Below the pieces are notes generated by a model that searched no databases, was not told where the DNA came from, and was given only the letters and a program-made list of their open reading frames with translations. Of a stretch of 64,000 bases of DNA, positions 36,092 to 44,472 are shown piece after piece. Source of the DNA: Deltaproteobacteria bacterium (GTDB taxonomy: Bacteria; Myxococcota_A; Polyangia; Polyangiales; Polyangiaceae); contig JACRCQ010000014.1 in NCBI GenBank assembly GCA_016218915.1, forward strand, positions 1 to 64,000, given 5' to 3'. Position 1 is the stretch's first letter. Each line of letters starts with the position of its first letter. Both the position numbers and the translations under genes were made by a program.

Positions 36092-37186
36092 CTACGGCTT
36101 CCTGCACTGCGACTCCTTGCACGTGAAGCCGTCAGGACAGGGGGGATCGGTCGAGTAGCACGAGCGGGTGCAGTACCCGTCCACCGTAAGGTTCGCTGCG
36201 CTCACGTTGATGCACTGCGCGCCTCCGCATTCGCCATACCCCTTGGGATCGCAAGGCGTGCCAGCCGGTGCCGTGCAGTGATCCGAAAAGCAGCTCCCCG
36301 CACCGCACTGGCTCGTGTCGTCGCAACGCTTCCAGCACTTCTGGGTGTCGCACTTGCTGTCAGCCGCGCAGTCCTTGTCTTCCAGGCACTGCACGCACCC
36401 GTCATAGTCCGAGCACTTCGCACCAGGGCAGTCCGCGTCTGACCCGCACTTCACGCACTTGCCCACGCGACAAAGCGGCCCGCTCGACGAGCTCTTGCAG
36501 TCGTCGTCCTTGAGGCAGTTCGCGTACACGCACTTGCCTTCGGTCGTGCAGAAGTAGCTCGACACCGAGTTCTTGCAGTCGTCGTGCGACTGGCACGGCT
36601 GGCACGTGCTGGTCGTCTTGCTGCACCCCAGGTCATGGAGGCATTCGCTCATGGAGCTGCACAGCGAGCCTTGATCGCCCAAGCTCCCTGTGCCGCACAG
36701 CACCGCCACATCGCCGCTCTTCTGTTGGCCGTACGTCACGTAGCATTCGCTCTCGGACTTGATGTGTCCGCAGTCGCGCGCGTCCACGCTCGCCAGATTG
36801 CACTTGCTCGGGTGCGACGTGCACCCGGCCAGGCAGGCCTGCGAATCAAAGCCCCCGGTCTCGCAGCTCGAAGCCTTGGTACACAGAGCAGAGCAGTATC
36901 CTGCGCAGTCGACCGCGTGCGACAGGTCCTGGCACGACAGCGTCTTGAGACCATTGGCTCCTGCGGAGCATTGATCGCCGCTCGTCAGCTCTGCCTTGCA
37001 GGCCCCAGAGCAACCGTCCGAGGTGTCCCCCACGTTGCACTCCTTCATCCTGGCGCACATCTGGTCGCAGAAGGATGCGCAGGAGCCGACCTCGACGTCG
37101 CTGCTGCACCCGGCCACTGTCCAAGCTGCGATTCCGGCGGCGAGCCATGTGGATCGAAGGAAAGAAGAAACGAATGATGAACCCAT
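36092..37186 (-). CDS. Cysteine-rich lipoprotein
   Basis: About 364 aa. ATG 37186 is chosen because GGAGG lies 7 bases upstream; a TTG 6 bases earlier is not needed. The lipobox is TVAGC (Cys27). More than 40 cysteines follow, in spaced pairs such as CASFCDQMCARMKEC and CDTQKCWKRC. Repeated C-x2-D-x-D-C motifs (CKSSSSGPLC, CGSDADCPGAKC, CLEDKDCAADSKC) resemble Dickkopf- or EGF-like disulfide knots. An extracellular, disulfide-stabilised surface protein. Its function is unknown. Confidence 0.83.
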   Translation of the reverse strand: MGSSFVSSFLRSTWLAAGIAAWTVAGCSSDVEVGSCASFCDQMCARMKECNVGDTSDGCSGACKAELTSGDQCSAGANGLKTLSCQDLSHAVDCAGYCSALCTKASSCETGGFDSQACLAGCTSHPSKCNLASVDARDCGHIKSESECYVTYGQQKSGDVAVLCGTGSLGDQGSLCSSMSECLHDLGCSKTTSTCQPCQSHDDCKNSVSSYFCTTEGKCVYANCLKDDDCKSSSSGPLCRVGKCVKCGSDADCPGAKCSDYDGCVQCLEDKDCAADSKCDTQKCWKRCDDTSQCGAGSCFSDHCTAPAGTPCDPKGYGECGGAQCINVSAANLTVDGYCTRSCYSTDPPCPDGFTCKESQCRKP

Positions 37187-37264
37187 TTCCAAGCCTCCAG
37201 GACAGCGGCACCGGCCGTGTCTGCCGGATGAATGGGGGGAGCTTGGAGATATTATGATCGAAAT

Positions 37265-38239
37265 CTACTCGTACAGCATCGGGGTCATCACCCACGACCA
37301 GTTCCAGTAGTCATCGCACCAGCCGCTCACGTACGACCGCAGGTTGCGCACCCAGAGCGCCTCGTACACCCCATCGTGCTGGAACTGCAGGTAGCCGCCC
37401 GAAGGACCCATGAACACGATCGGAGCCTGATCCCCCGGGCCCGCCGTCTTTGAAGAGAACTGCAGCGCGTATTCACCCATCGGCTCTGTGCTGCACGAAG
37501 AACCTCCGTCGACCGGGCAATTGAGGAAGAGCTTGTCGACCTTGAAAGGCGCGCTGTCGAACGAAGCGACCTGCCCATCCGCACCTGCCAGGTAGATCCC
37601 CATCGAGTTGCCCATCGGGTTCTTCATCCCCTCCCACTCCGGAAGGTTGATGATCTGGATGCGCTGCATGCACCCCCAGCCAGAGGCGTCGACCACTTCC
37701 GCCTGGACCGTCACGAACGCGCCCTGGGGCATGTACGCGTACATTCCAGGCGCCTTGACCGAGATCTTGTTGATCGAGATGCAGTTGGCAAAAGGCGGGC
37801 AGGTATTGACGCCAATCTCCAAGCTGTCCGTGCCATAGGCCACGCTGTCGATGGAGCCCTGGAACGTGACCGAGCCGATACCAGCCGGGTAGAACTCGCA
37901 CCCAAGGGTCTTTCCACCGTCCATCGCAATGGCCATGCCGAGCCGATCCGCTGTGCGCACGCAGCTCGCGTCTGGGGGCACATCCTGGCCGCCGTCGATG
38001 ATCGCCCCCCCGGTCCCAGCCATGCCGCCCATGGCAGCCGCGCCGCCCGCGCCTGAGCTCCCTCCCGGGCCTTTGCCACCGCTGCCACCCATGCCACCAC
38101 TGCCACCCTTGCCAGCGGTTCCGCCAGCCCCGGCTTGCCCGGCTCCTCCCCCTTCACCACCCGGCTGGGAGGTCTCGACAGTGCCGCCGCAAGCGGCCAG
38201 GACAACGCACGAAGCAACGAGCAGGGATCGGAAGTGCAT
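37265..38239 (-). CDS. Gly-rich-linker lipoprotein, hypothetical
   Basis: About 324 aa. The lipobox is VLAAC (Cys17), with GAGGAACG upstream of ATG 38239. A Gly/Ala/Ser linker spans residues 25-85. The remainder is a beta-rich domain with several cysteines (CEFYPAG, NTCPPFANCISIN, GCMQRI, NCPVDGGSSC) and many Trp/Tyr residues near the end (WCDDYWNWSWVM), suggesting a jelly-roll carbohydrate-binding fold. It starts downstream of the metalloprotease gene with a 99-bp gap. No family assignment. Confidence 0.78.
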   Translation of the reverse strand: MHFRSLLVASCVVLAACGGTVETSQPGGEGGGAGQAGAGGTAGKGGSGGMGGSGGKGPGGSSGAGGAAAMGGMAGTGGAIIDGGQDVPPDASCVRTADRLGMAIAMDGGKTLGCEFYPAGIGSVTFQGSIDSVAYGTDSLEIGVNTCPPFANCISINKISVKAPGMYAYMPQGAFVTVQAEVVDASGWGCMQRIQIINLPEWEGMKNPMGNSMGIYLAGADGQVASFDSAPFKVDKLFLNCPVDGGSSCSTEPMGEYALQFSSKTAGPGDQAPIVFMGPSGGYLQFQHDGVYEALWVRNLRSYVSGWCDDYWNWSWVMTPMLYE

Positions 38240-38338
38240 GGCGTTCCTCGAGGGCAAAAAGGTTTCCGCGGCCCTGGTTAGCACGACTCATGCCACTGGA
38301 ATCTGTGCCACCCATGTGCCACCGTCCAACGAGGCACT

Positions 38339-39211
38339 TCATGGAAACACGAGCTTGCGCACAAAAGCTTCCCACTTGCGCTGCAGCGTGCCCAGGTCCT
38401 GCTCGCCCAGCACGCTCAGCAGCGTAGCCTCGCCGGTCGGGTCAGCCTGACGGCTCGCGAGGAAGCTCTTGTAGTAGCGCACGAGCAGCCCCTTTTCCTG
38501 GACGTAGTACAGCAGGTACCGCGCCGCTGCGTAGTTCGCCCCACTGCGCCGGTCATCGTAGAACTCCCCGCGGCTCGACGACATCACCGCATGCAGGTCC
38601 GGGGTCTTGCCGAGCTCGATCGCATCTTGCAGCCTCGCGAGCCTCCAGTTGGTGCGCCCGTGGATGTGCCCATCGCGATCGTCAGGCTGCTCGTAGAGCG
38701 ACGCGAGCCCTTCGTTGAACCAGGTGGGGCAGTCCGGGAAGTTGGCTTCGATGAAGGCGTGCACCATCTCGTGGATCAGCGTTCCTCCGCCGAGCCCGAT
38801 GTTGATGATCAGCGCCCGATCGCAGGGCGAGTAGTACCCGTAGGGCGAGATCGGGCTCTTGCCGAAGATCGCGCTGTTGTTCCGCAGGTAGCTTTCTTCG
38901 CCGTTGAACATCCAGATGTCGATGATGCGCGACGGATCGCGTTCGAAGAAGTCGGCCTTGAGCCGTCGCACGCCCCAGCCCACGATGCTCTCCGCATCGG
39001 CTCTGACGTCTTCGGGCCGTCCATCACCCAGCACCACGAACGGCGGCACAGCGATCACCGTGAACCCGGGCTGCGCCTTGTCCCGCACCTCGGCAACGTG
39101 CGCCTCGTATTCGCTCGCCGATCGAGGCTCCAGGCGCCCGAGCCCGAGCGAGCAGCATCCTGCCATGCACGCGACCGCCAGGGCCGCACAGAGCCTCAGC
39201 TTCCCTGCCAT
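38339..39211 (-). CDS. Gluzincin-type zinc metalloprotease lipoprotein
   Basis: 290 aa. The lipobox is CMAGC (Cys19). The catalytic zinc motif is HEMVH at residues 147-151, with the third ligand Glu167 in FNEGLASLYE. That 18-20 residue spacing is typical of Peptidase_MA-like gluzincins (DUF1570/M61-like). The preceding GGTLIHEMVHAFIEANFPDCPTWF block matches that superfamily. The enzyme is predicted to be outer-membrane anchored and face the periplasm or outside. Stop of the upstream SGNH gene is 9 bp away, so they are likely co-transcribed. Confidence 0.88.
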   Translation of the reverse strand: MAGKLRLCAALAVACMAGCCSLGLGRLEPRSASEYEAHVAEVRDKAQPGFTVIAVPPFVVLGDGRPEDVRADAESIVGWGVRRLKADFFERDPSRIIDIWMFNGEESYLRNNSAIFGKSPISPYGYYSPCDRALIINIGLGGGTLIHEMVHAFIEANFPDCPTWFNEGLASLYEQPDDRDGHIHGRTNWRLARLQDAIELGKTPDLHAVMSSSRGEFYDDRRSGANYAAARYLLYYVQEKGLLVRYYKSFLASRQADPTGEATLLSVLGEQDLGTLQRKWEAFVRKLVFP

Positions 39212-39220
39212 CCCCGCAGC

Positions 39221-40939
39221 CTACTTGGTCACGTTCATCAGGAACTGCACCGCGTAGTTCCGATGATCGTGCCTGAACTTCAAGGCGACCGTGCCCGCAG
39301 CTTTCGTATACGGCTCCGAGAGCATGATCGTGTCGCCCGAGACCGACGCCACGACCGCGAGATTGGCCAGACCATCGCCGCTCACCACGTCCGTGCGCGA
39401 TATTTCCGCGAAGTCACTGGGCGTGACCGCTTTAATCGTCGAAGACCCAGGCGAGACCGTGCACAGAATCGTCTTCCCGTCGTATCCCTCGAACGAATCG
39501 GAGTCGCGAAGCTGTCCGCCCCTTCCGAGCGGCGTCCCTCCGCTGGCACCCTGGCCGTCCTGCACCATTGCATATCCCACGTACAAGTCGACCCCAGCGG
39601 GCGGAGGAGCGGCCAGGGCGATGAGCACCTGATTGCCTGCAATCGAAACCGAGGAGATCGTGAGCAGCTCGGTCTGGGTCAGGACCTCGAATCCCCTCGC
39701 TTTGGACCACTGTGTGAACGCCTGCTGGTGCGGCGCCGGACGCGTGTCTTCCCACGCCATCGGAGGATCCGGGACGTCGAAGTCGACCGTGATCAGCTGT
39801 CCTGCAAGCTTGGCCGCGTTTGGCTGCAGAGGCTTCCACCCCTGCTTGGACAGCACGCCCCGCACGTAGACTTCCGCGTACTTCTCCCCGAGTCTCCGGT
39901 ATTGCGGCGCCGAGAGGTGCACCTTGTCGACTGAATAGTCGTACTGGTACTTCGAGCCCGCGCACAACACCTCTCCCGGATGCTGCACGCTCGCCTTCCA
40001 CGCCAGGAGCGTCGAGGGCGCAGTTGATCCCGAGTCGAAGGGGAAGGTGCTCTGCTGGGTGAGGATCAGAGGAACATTCGCGATCTGCCCCGTGATCGCC
40101 TTCAAGTCCGCGTTGTAGTCTTTCTGGAGCTGGTAGACCTCCTGATCGTACGTGTCATTGTTGAAGTCCGACTCGCCGTGCGTGAGGATCACAGCGCCGT
40201 AGCCGAGCTTCTTGCCGGCCTGCTGCGCCAGCAGCTGGATCGCCTTGGCCTCGTAGAGCGAAGAGGCGTACGAGTTCCCGGTCCCGTCCTTCTTGATCAC
40301 GCTCATCGGCTGGCCGCCGATTCCCACGTTCGTGTGGATGCTCACCAGCTCGAATCCACCAAGCGCAAGCGAGGTCGCGCTCATCTGGTTCGCCATCCCC
40401 TCGTTCGGCGTCTCTCCCCAGATGTTGTTCGGGTAGTGCGTCTGGGGCAGGTTCGGATCCGGCGGACGCAGCGGCGCCACCAGAGGCACCAGCGAGAGCT
40501 TGTCGCCCACACCATCGTATTTCGGGGCTGGCGAGGAATCGTCGAGCTTCAGGTTGTGGAAAGGCTGCGTGGTGCTGACCACCGGCGTGCCTGACGCGCC
40601 GCAAGAAAGGCTCTGCCCGGTGCCGATGATTCCTACCCAGTCAAACGCCGGGGCCGTGATCCCGCCGCTGTCTCCGCCTTCGGCCTTCCCATCCAGCGAG
40701 CCGTCCACCGGTCCGCTGCCCCCACCGTTTCCCCCTGCTTCTACGCTGCCATCCTTGCCAGCGTGCCCTGCCCCGTCGGCGTCGCTCCCGCTGTCCGCCC
40801 CCCCCTTGCCGCCAACCCACCCGCTCGAGCTCGAATCGTCGGAGCACGACATGGTCCCAACCGCCCATGCCGAGGCAAGAGCGATCGACACCAGCAGGGC
40901 GTGTCCAGCATGACCGCGGAGGATGGGTTTGTGGACCAT
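39221..40939 (-). CDS. SGNH-hydrolase (sialate O-acetylesterase-like) lipoprotein
   Basis: About 572 aa. The lipobox is GTMSC (Cys32), followed by an Asp/Gly-rich linker to about residue 95. SGNH motifs are visible: block I GTGQSLSCG (Ser110 nucleophile), HGESD at 254-258 and DKVHLS with the Asp338/His341 pair. This pattern fits carbohydrate esterases of the sialate O-acetylesterase/CE6 type that remove acetyl groups from polysaccharides. The C-terminal 200 residues are beta-rich and end FRHDHRNYAVQFLM. ATG 40939 is the likely start. Confidence 0.87.
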   Translation of the reverse strand: MVHKPILRGHAGHALLVSIALASAWAVGTMSCSDDSSSSGWVGGKGGADSGSDADGAGHAGKDGSVEAGGNGGGSGPVDGSLDGKAEGGDSGGITAPAFDWVGIIGTGQSLSCGASGTPVVSTTQPFHNLKLDDSSPAPKYDGVGDKLSLVPLVAPLRPPDPNLPQTHYPNNIWGETPNEGMANQMSATSLALGGFELVSIHTNVGIGGQPMSVIKKDGTGNSYASSLYEAKAIQLLAQQAGKKLGYGAVILTHGESDFNNDTYDQEVYQLQKDYNADLKAITGQIANVPLILTQQSTFPFDSGSTAPSTLLAWKASVQHPGEVLCAGSKYQYDYSVDKVHLSAPQYRRLGEKYAEVYVRGVLSKQGWKPLQPNAAKLAGQLITVDFDVPDPPMAWEDTRPAPHQQAFTQWSKARGFEVLTQTELLTISSVSIAGNQVLIALAAPPPAGVDLYVGYAMVQDGQGASGGTPLGRGGQLRDSDSFEGYDGKTILCTVSPGSSTIKAVTPSDFAEISRTDVVSGDGLANLAVVASVSGDTIMLSEPYTKAAGTVALKFRHDHRNYAVQFLMNVTK

Positions 40940-41129
40940 CTGCGATACCCACTCTATCACCGGGCCCAGGGGGCGCCCACACGCGCGGCGACGGCACCAC
41001 TTCCTCTCCAAGGCGTTCCGTCTCGGTGCGGCCGTCGCAATCACCTCGCCCCTCGCCTGTCTCATGGAGGTTCCGCTCTCCCATGGCTCGCAGGGCCGGA
41101 TTCCGCAAGGACGCGGATTCTACACCACC

Positions 41130-41267
41130 ATCGAAGATCGCCGGGAAGCGATCCGGCTCGCGGTGCGCAGCGCAGGTTCTGAGGACATGGTCCTGATCTG
41201 CGGAAAGGGGCACGAGACCTACCTGATCGTGGGTGAGGTGGCGCGGCACTTCGATGACCGCGAGGAG
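41130..41267 (+). pseudogene. murE: Remnant of murE C-terminal domain
   Basis: In a 513-bp stretch without an intact gene (40940-41452), one plus-strand frame reads TIEDRREAIRLAVRSAGSED, then MVLICGKGHETYLIVGEVARHFDDREE. This matches the end of UDP-MurNAc-tripeptide synthetase, including its GKGHET motif and DDRE end. Nothing before or after it looks like MurE, so only about 46 codons of the last domain survive. The frame is open from 40923 to 41456 but outside the remnant it has no recognisable protein character. The functional murE is expected elsewhere. Likely a decayed duplicate or translocated fragment. Confidence 0.8.
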
Positions 41268-41452
41268 CGGTGCAAGCGCTGCGGGAATACGCATCTGGGT
41301 GACGCGATCGTTCCGGGTTGCCTCTACCTTTGGAAATTTGCGGATGATCGTCGGGGTGCACCCTGGCTCTCCGTGAAAGGCGGTTCTACTGGGCGGCCCA
41401 GGCAGGGTATGCTCTCGTTTCCATTTTTCATCCCCTGGCTAGAGGTCCCTCG

Positions 41453-43972
41453 ATGAGAAGATCTACGCTCCTTGGTACGAGTGCCGTGATCGGCGGCGCA
41501 CTGTTCATCACGTTTGCTGGAGCTTGCGGCCCGGCGACCCCGCCCGTGGTTGCACCGCCCAAGGCCTCTGCCAGCGCGTCAGCCGTGGCGAAAGCTCCAG
41601 AGCCCATGAAGGTGGCTCCCCGAGTGTGCAACTCCCGCAAGCTGATCGGCACGCTGCTCGCCGAGCAGCATGACAAGGCGGTCGCGGCCGAAGCGAAGAA
41701 GGATTCGGCAGCGGACAAGGAACCCGCATCCAAGGCGAGTACGGACGCGCCCGACTCAGGGGGAGGCTCCTTCCAGAAGGCCTACATGACCATCGCGCCC
41801 GCGACCGTGATCATCAAGGCCAAGGACGGCTACGGCTCCGGCGTCATCGTCGACAAGTCTGGTCTCGTGCTGACCAACTACCACGTGGTCGCGCACGGCA
41901 TGCAGCCCGACTTCACCATCAAGATCGTGCTGAACTTCGGGCACAAGTCAGGCGCTGGCGGCATGGAGATCGACGAGAAGACCTACGAAGGCATGGTCGT
42001 CAAAGCCGATCGCGTCAGGGATCTTGCTCTGATCAAGGTCAAGGACGCGCCCAAGGACGTGACGGTGGCCGTGGTGTCCCACAGCGACCCCACGCCGGGC
42101 CAGCCGGTGTCCGCGATCGGCCATGCCGGAATCGGAATGCTCTGGGCCATGAAGAGCTGTCACGTTGCCGCCGTCGGCGAGCCTGCGCGCAACAGCTTCG
42201 TCACAGCCCGCGATTGCGGGGCAACCGCTGAGCTGGGCATTACCGACGAAGCCGAGCTCAAGCGGATCAAGGAGCAGTGCGAGAAGTCCAAAGCCGAGGC
42301 TCGCAACGCGATCTCCGAGTTCCGCGAAGGGCTGTTCATCCAGTCCGATTGCCGCGTGGCTCCAGGCGACAGCGGTGGCCCGCTGGTCAACCCCAAGGGC
42401 GAGATCGTCGGCCTCAACCAGAGCATCTCCGCGGACCGGAACTCTGCAGCAGGCACGTCCTACCACGTGCATGTGGCCGAGCTGCGCGAGTTCATCTCCA
42501 ATCCCCCGAGCGAGCCTGCGCAGGTTGCGCCGGATCCCTGGTGCGATGGTGGGAGCGAGACCGAGTTCGAGGACATCGACATGGACGGCAAGATCGATGG
42601 GATCATGGCGACCAGCATGGAAGCGCGGGGGCTGTTCGGACCCCAGCGATTCGCGCTGTTCATCGATCTCAACGAGGACACTGCGGAGCACGACCACGCG
42701 GCGGACATCGCGGCAGGTAGGACCAACATGCCGTATGACGCTGAAGTCGCACTGCTGTCGCTGCCCAAAGGCACCTTCGTCTGGTACGACACCAACGACG
42801 ACGGCTACTTCGATCTGCTTCTGGCAGACCCGGAGGACAAGGGGCACCCGGTCACGGCGTTCGACGTCGCCCGCGACGGCAAGCTGACCAAGAAGGAGAA
42901 CTTCTCGGCCCCCTACTTCTTCGACGTGCGCTTCCTGCCCAAGGACGAGAACATGCACACCCACCTGGGCAAGTTCGCGTCCGTGATCAACAAGAAGCTC
43001 GCCTCTGCCGAGACGCTCGCCGATGCCAAGCAGGAGCTGCCGATTCCGGACCCGGTCGCGGGCATCGGCACCAAGGGCCGCCTCGGCGACCTCGACGGCA
43101 ACGGCAAGCCGGATACGGTCGTGTTCCAGTCCTCTTTCGCACGCGGCGCTGCCATCGATGCTGACGAAGACTCCATCGGCACGCTCAAGCCGGTGGACGA
43201 TCCTGCTCCGCTGCTCAAGGCCAAGCGTCTTGACGCAGAGATCACCTACATCATGCAGCCCAACACGATCTGGGTGATCTACGATCGCGACAACGACGGC
43301 AAGCACGACCTTGCGCTCCTCGCCAATTCCGAGAGCGACGACCGCATCGTCAAGCAGGCCTGGTCCCGCACCGGCGCCGGGGCCTGGGCCCCCTCCAACG
43401 ACTTCGTCGGTCAGAAAGCCATGCGCCCGCTGCTCGTGGGCATCCCGCGCGCCATGAGCGTCGCCACCAGCGTCTTCAGCACCTTCGTCGCGACCGACGA
43501 GGGATTTGCCACCTTGCCTGCGCCGATGTCTCCGCGCGGCTACTACGAGTTTGCCGAGCTCAAGAAGAAGACCGACAAGGCCGTGGTCAAGGGGCGTCGC
43601 GGCGACTACGCCCTGCGCCTGTTCGACCTGGACCGCGACACCAAGATCGGCGCCAAGGACGCCGCGATGGACATCGTGCGTGGCGGCAAGTTCGACGCTG
43701 AGGTCGCTGTGGCGAGCGACGACGACATGACGTGGGTGTTCTACGACACGGACAACGACAAGAAGTTCGACCTCGTGCTGTTCAGCCAGAAGCCGGAGAC
43801 CGGCATGACCGAGCGCGCGCTGCGCTTCGAGGACGGTCGGCTGCGCAGCGATCCGGCCATGGCGGACGGCAAGTTGATCCGCCACAAGGGCGTGTTCAAG
43901 GACGCGAAGTTCGGCCCGGCGCTCAAGAAGCTTGCAGCGGACTACCTGCCTTCCATCACCATCCAGGAATAG
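41453..43972 (+). CDS. Trypsin-like serine protease lipoprotein with Asp-rich Ca-binding-type repeats
   Basis: 839 aa. The lipobox is FAGAC (Cys25), with GAGG 7 bases before the ATG. A Ser/Ala/Lys linker runs to about residue 105. The protease domain has His144 (TNYHVV), Asp190 (RDLALIK) and Ser307 (GDSGGPLV), the S1 DegP-like triad. Its substrate loop carries an unusual insert (GATAELGITDEAELKRIKEQCEKSKAEARNAISEF). The C-terminal 480 residues contain repeated D-x-D-x-D-G/K loops (DIDMDGKIDG, DTNDDGYFD, DRDNDGKHD, DTDNDKKFD), as in EF-hand or thrombospondin-type Ca sites. There is no PDZ domain. It is probably periplasmic or surface exposed. Confidence 0.88.
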   Translation: MRRSTLLGTSAVIGGALFITFAGACGPATPPVVAPPKASASASAVAKAPEPMKVAPRVCNSRKLIGTLLAEQHDKAVAAEAKKDSAADKEPASKASTDAPDSGGGSFQKAYMTIAPATVIIKAKDGYGSGVIVDKSGLVLTNYHVVAHGMQPDFTIKIVLNFGHKSGAGGMEIDEKTYEGMVVKADRVRDLALIKVKDAPKDVTVAVVSHSDPTPGQPVSAIGHAGIGMLWAMKSCHVAAVGEPARNSFVTARDCGATAELGITDEAELKRIKEQCEKSKAEARNAISEFREGLFIQSDCRVAPGDSGGPLVNPKGEIVGLNQSISADRNSAAGTSYHVHVAELREFISNPPSEPAQVAPDPWCDGGSETEFEDIDMDGKIDGIMATSMEARGLFGPQRFALFIDLNEDTAEHDHAADIAAGRTNMPYDAEVALLSLPKGTFVWYDTNDDGYFDLLLADPEDKGHPVTAFDVARDGKLTKKENFSAPYFFDVRFLPKDENMHTHLGKFASVINKKLASAETLADAKQELPIPDPVAGIGTKGRLGDLDGNGKPDTVVFQSSFARGAAIDADEDSIGTLKPVDDPAPLLKAKRLDAEITYIMQPNTIWVIYDRDNDGKHDLALLANSESDDRIVKQAWSRTGAGAWAPSNDFVGQKAMRPLLVGIPRAMSVATSVFSTFVATDEGFATLPAPMSPRGYYEFAELKKKTDKAVVKGRRGDYALRLFDLDRDTKIGAKDAAMDIVRGGKFDAEVAVASDDDMTWVFYDTDNDKKFDLVLFSQKPETGMTERALRFEDGRLRSDPAMADGKLIRHKGVFKDAKFGPALKKLAADYLPSITIQE

Positions 43973-43997
43973 CCCGCTGCCGCCGCTGGGGTCTCTG

Positions 43998-44342
43998 ATG
44001 CAGCCCGCCACCCTGATCCACTCGGTCTTGCGGCCCCGCACATCCGCCCGATCCGCCCTGTCGCTCGTCTGCCTGCTCGCGTGCCTGTCAGCGTGCGGCT
44101 CCGTGGCCGACGCGTGGATCAACCAGACCATCTACCATCAGCCTTGTCTCGACGCGTGCGAGAAGGCCGAGTCATCGACCTGCAAGGCGGACTGCAAGAC
44201 CGTCTGCGACGTCGGCTGCACTCCGGGCGACTACTCCTATGCATCCACGGACAAGGTCGAATGCCACGCCAATGCCGTGACCTTCATTGACGAAGGCGTG
44301 GTCCCCGGCGTCAGCGACAAGCAGCTCGTCTGCTCCCACTGA
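43998..44342 (+). CDS. Small cysteine-rich lipoprotein
   Basis: About 114 aa from ATG 43998. The lipobox is CLSAC (Cys33). The mature part has eight or nine cysteines in pairs (CLDACEKAESSTCKADC, CDVGC) and a charged tail (VSDKQLVCSH). The spacing between C-x3-C pairs suggests a small disulfide knot. It starts 25 bp after the protease gene on the same strand, so it is probably co-transcribed with it. Its role is unknown; a partner or inhibitor of the protease is only a guess. Confidence 0.7.
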   Translation: MQPATLIHSVLRPRTSARSALSLVCLLACLSACGSVADAWINQTIYHQPCLDACEKAESSTCKADCKTVCDVGCTPGDYSYASTDKVECHANAVTFIDEGVVPGVSDKQLVCSH

Positions 44343-44472
44343 TCACCCAACGTCCAGCAGCCTTCCTCTCTCGGTGGTCGCTGTGTCTCCATGCCTGTCA
44401 TCCCGGTCCAGGAAGGAAGCGCTCTGCGCAAGAGTGGATTCGATCCGCGGAGAGCGATAGTCTGGCTCCGCA

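Noticed and set aside
40923..41456. 177-codon plus-strand frame as an intact gene
   Set aside because: Only the middle 46 codons resemble a protein (MurE end). The rest shows no coding character and overlaps the next gene's start, so I call a remnant.
41948..44131. 727-aa minus-strand open frame
   Set aside because: Antisense to the serine protease gene. It is His/Val/Asp-rich with no recognisable domain.
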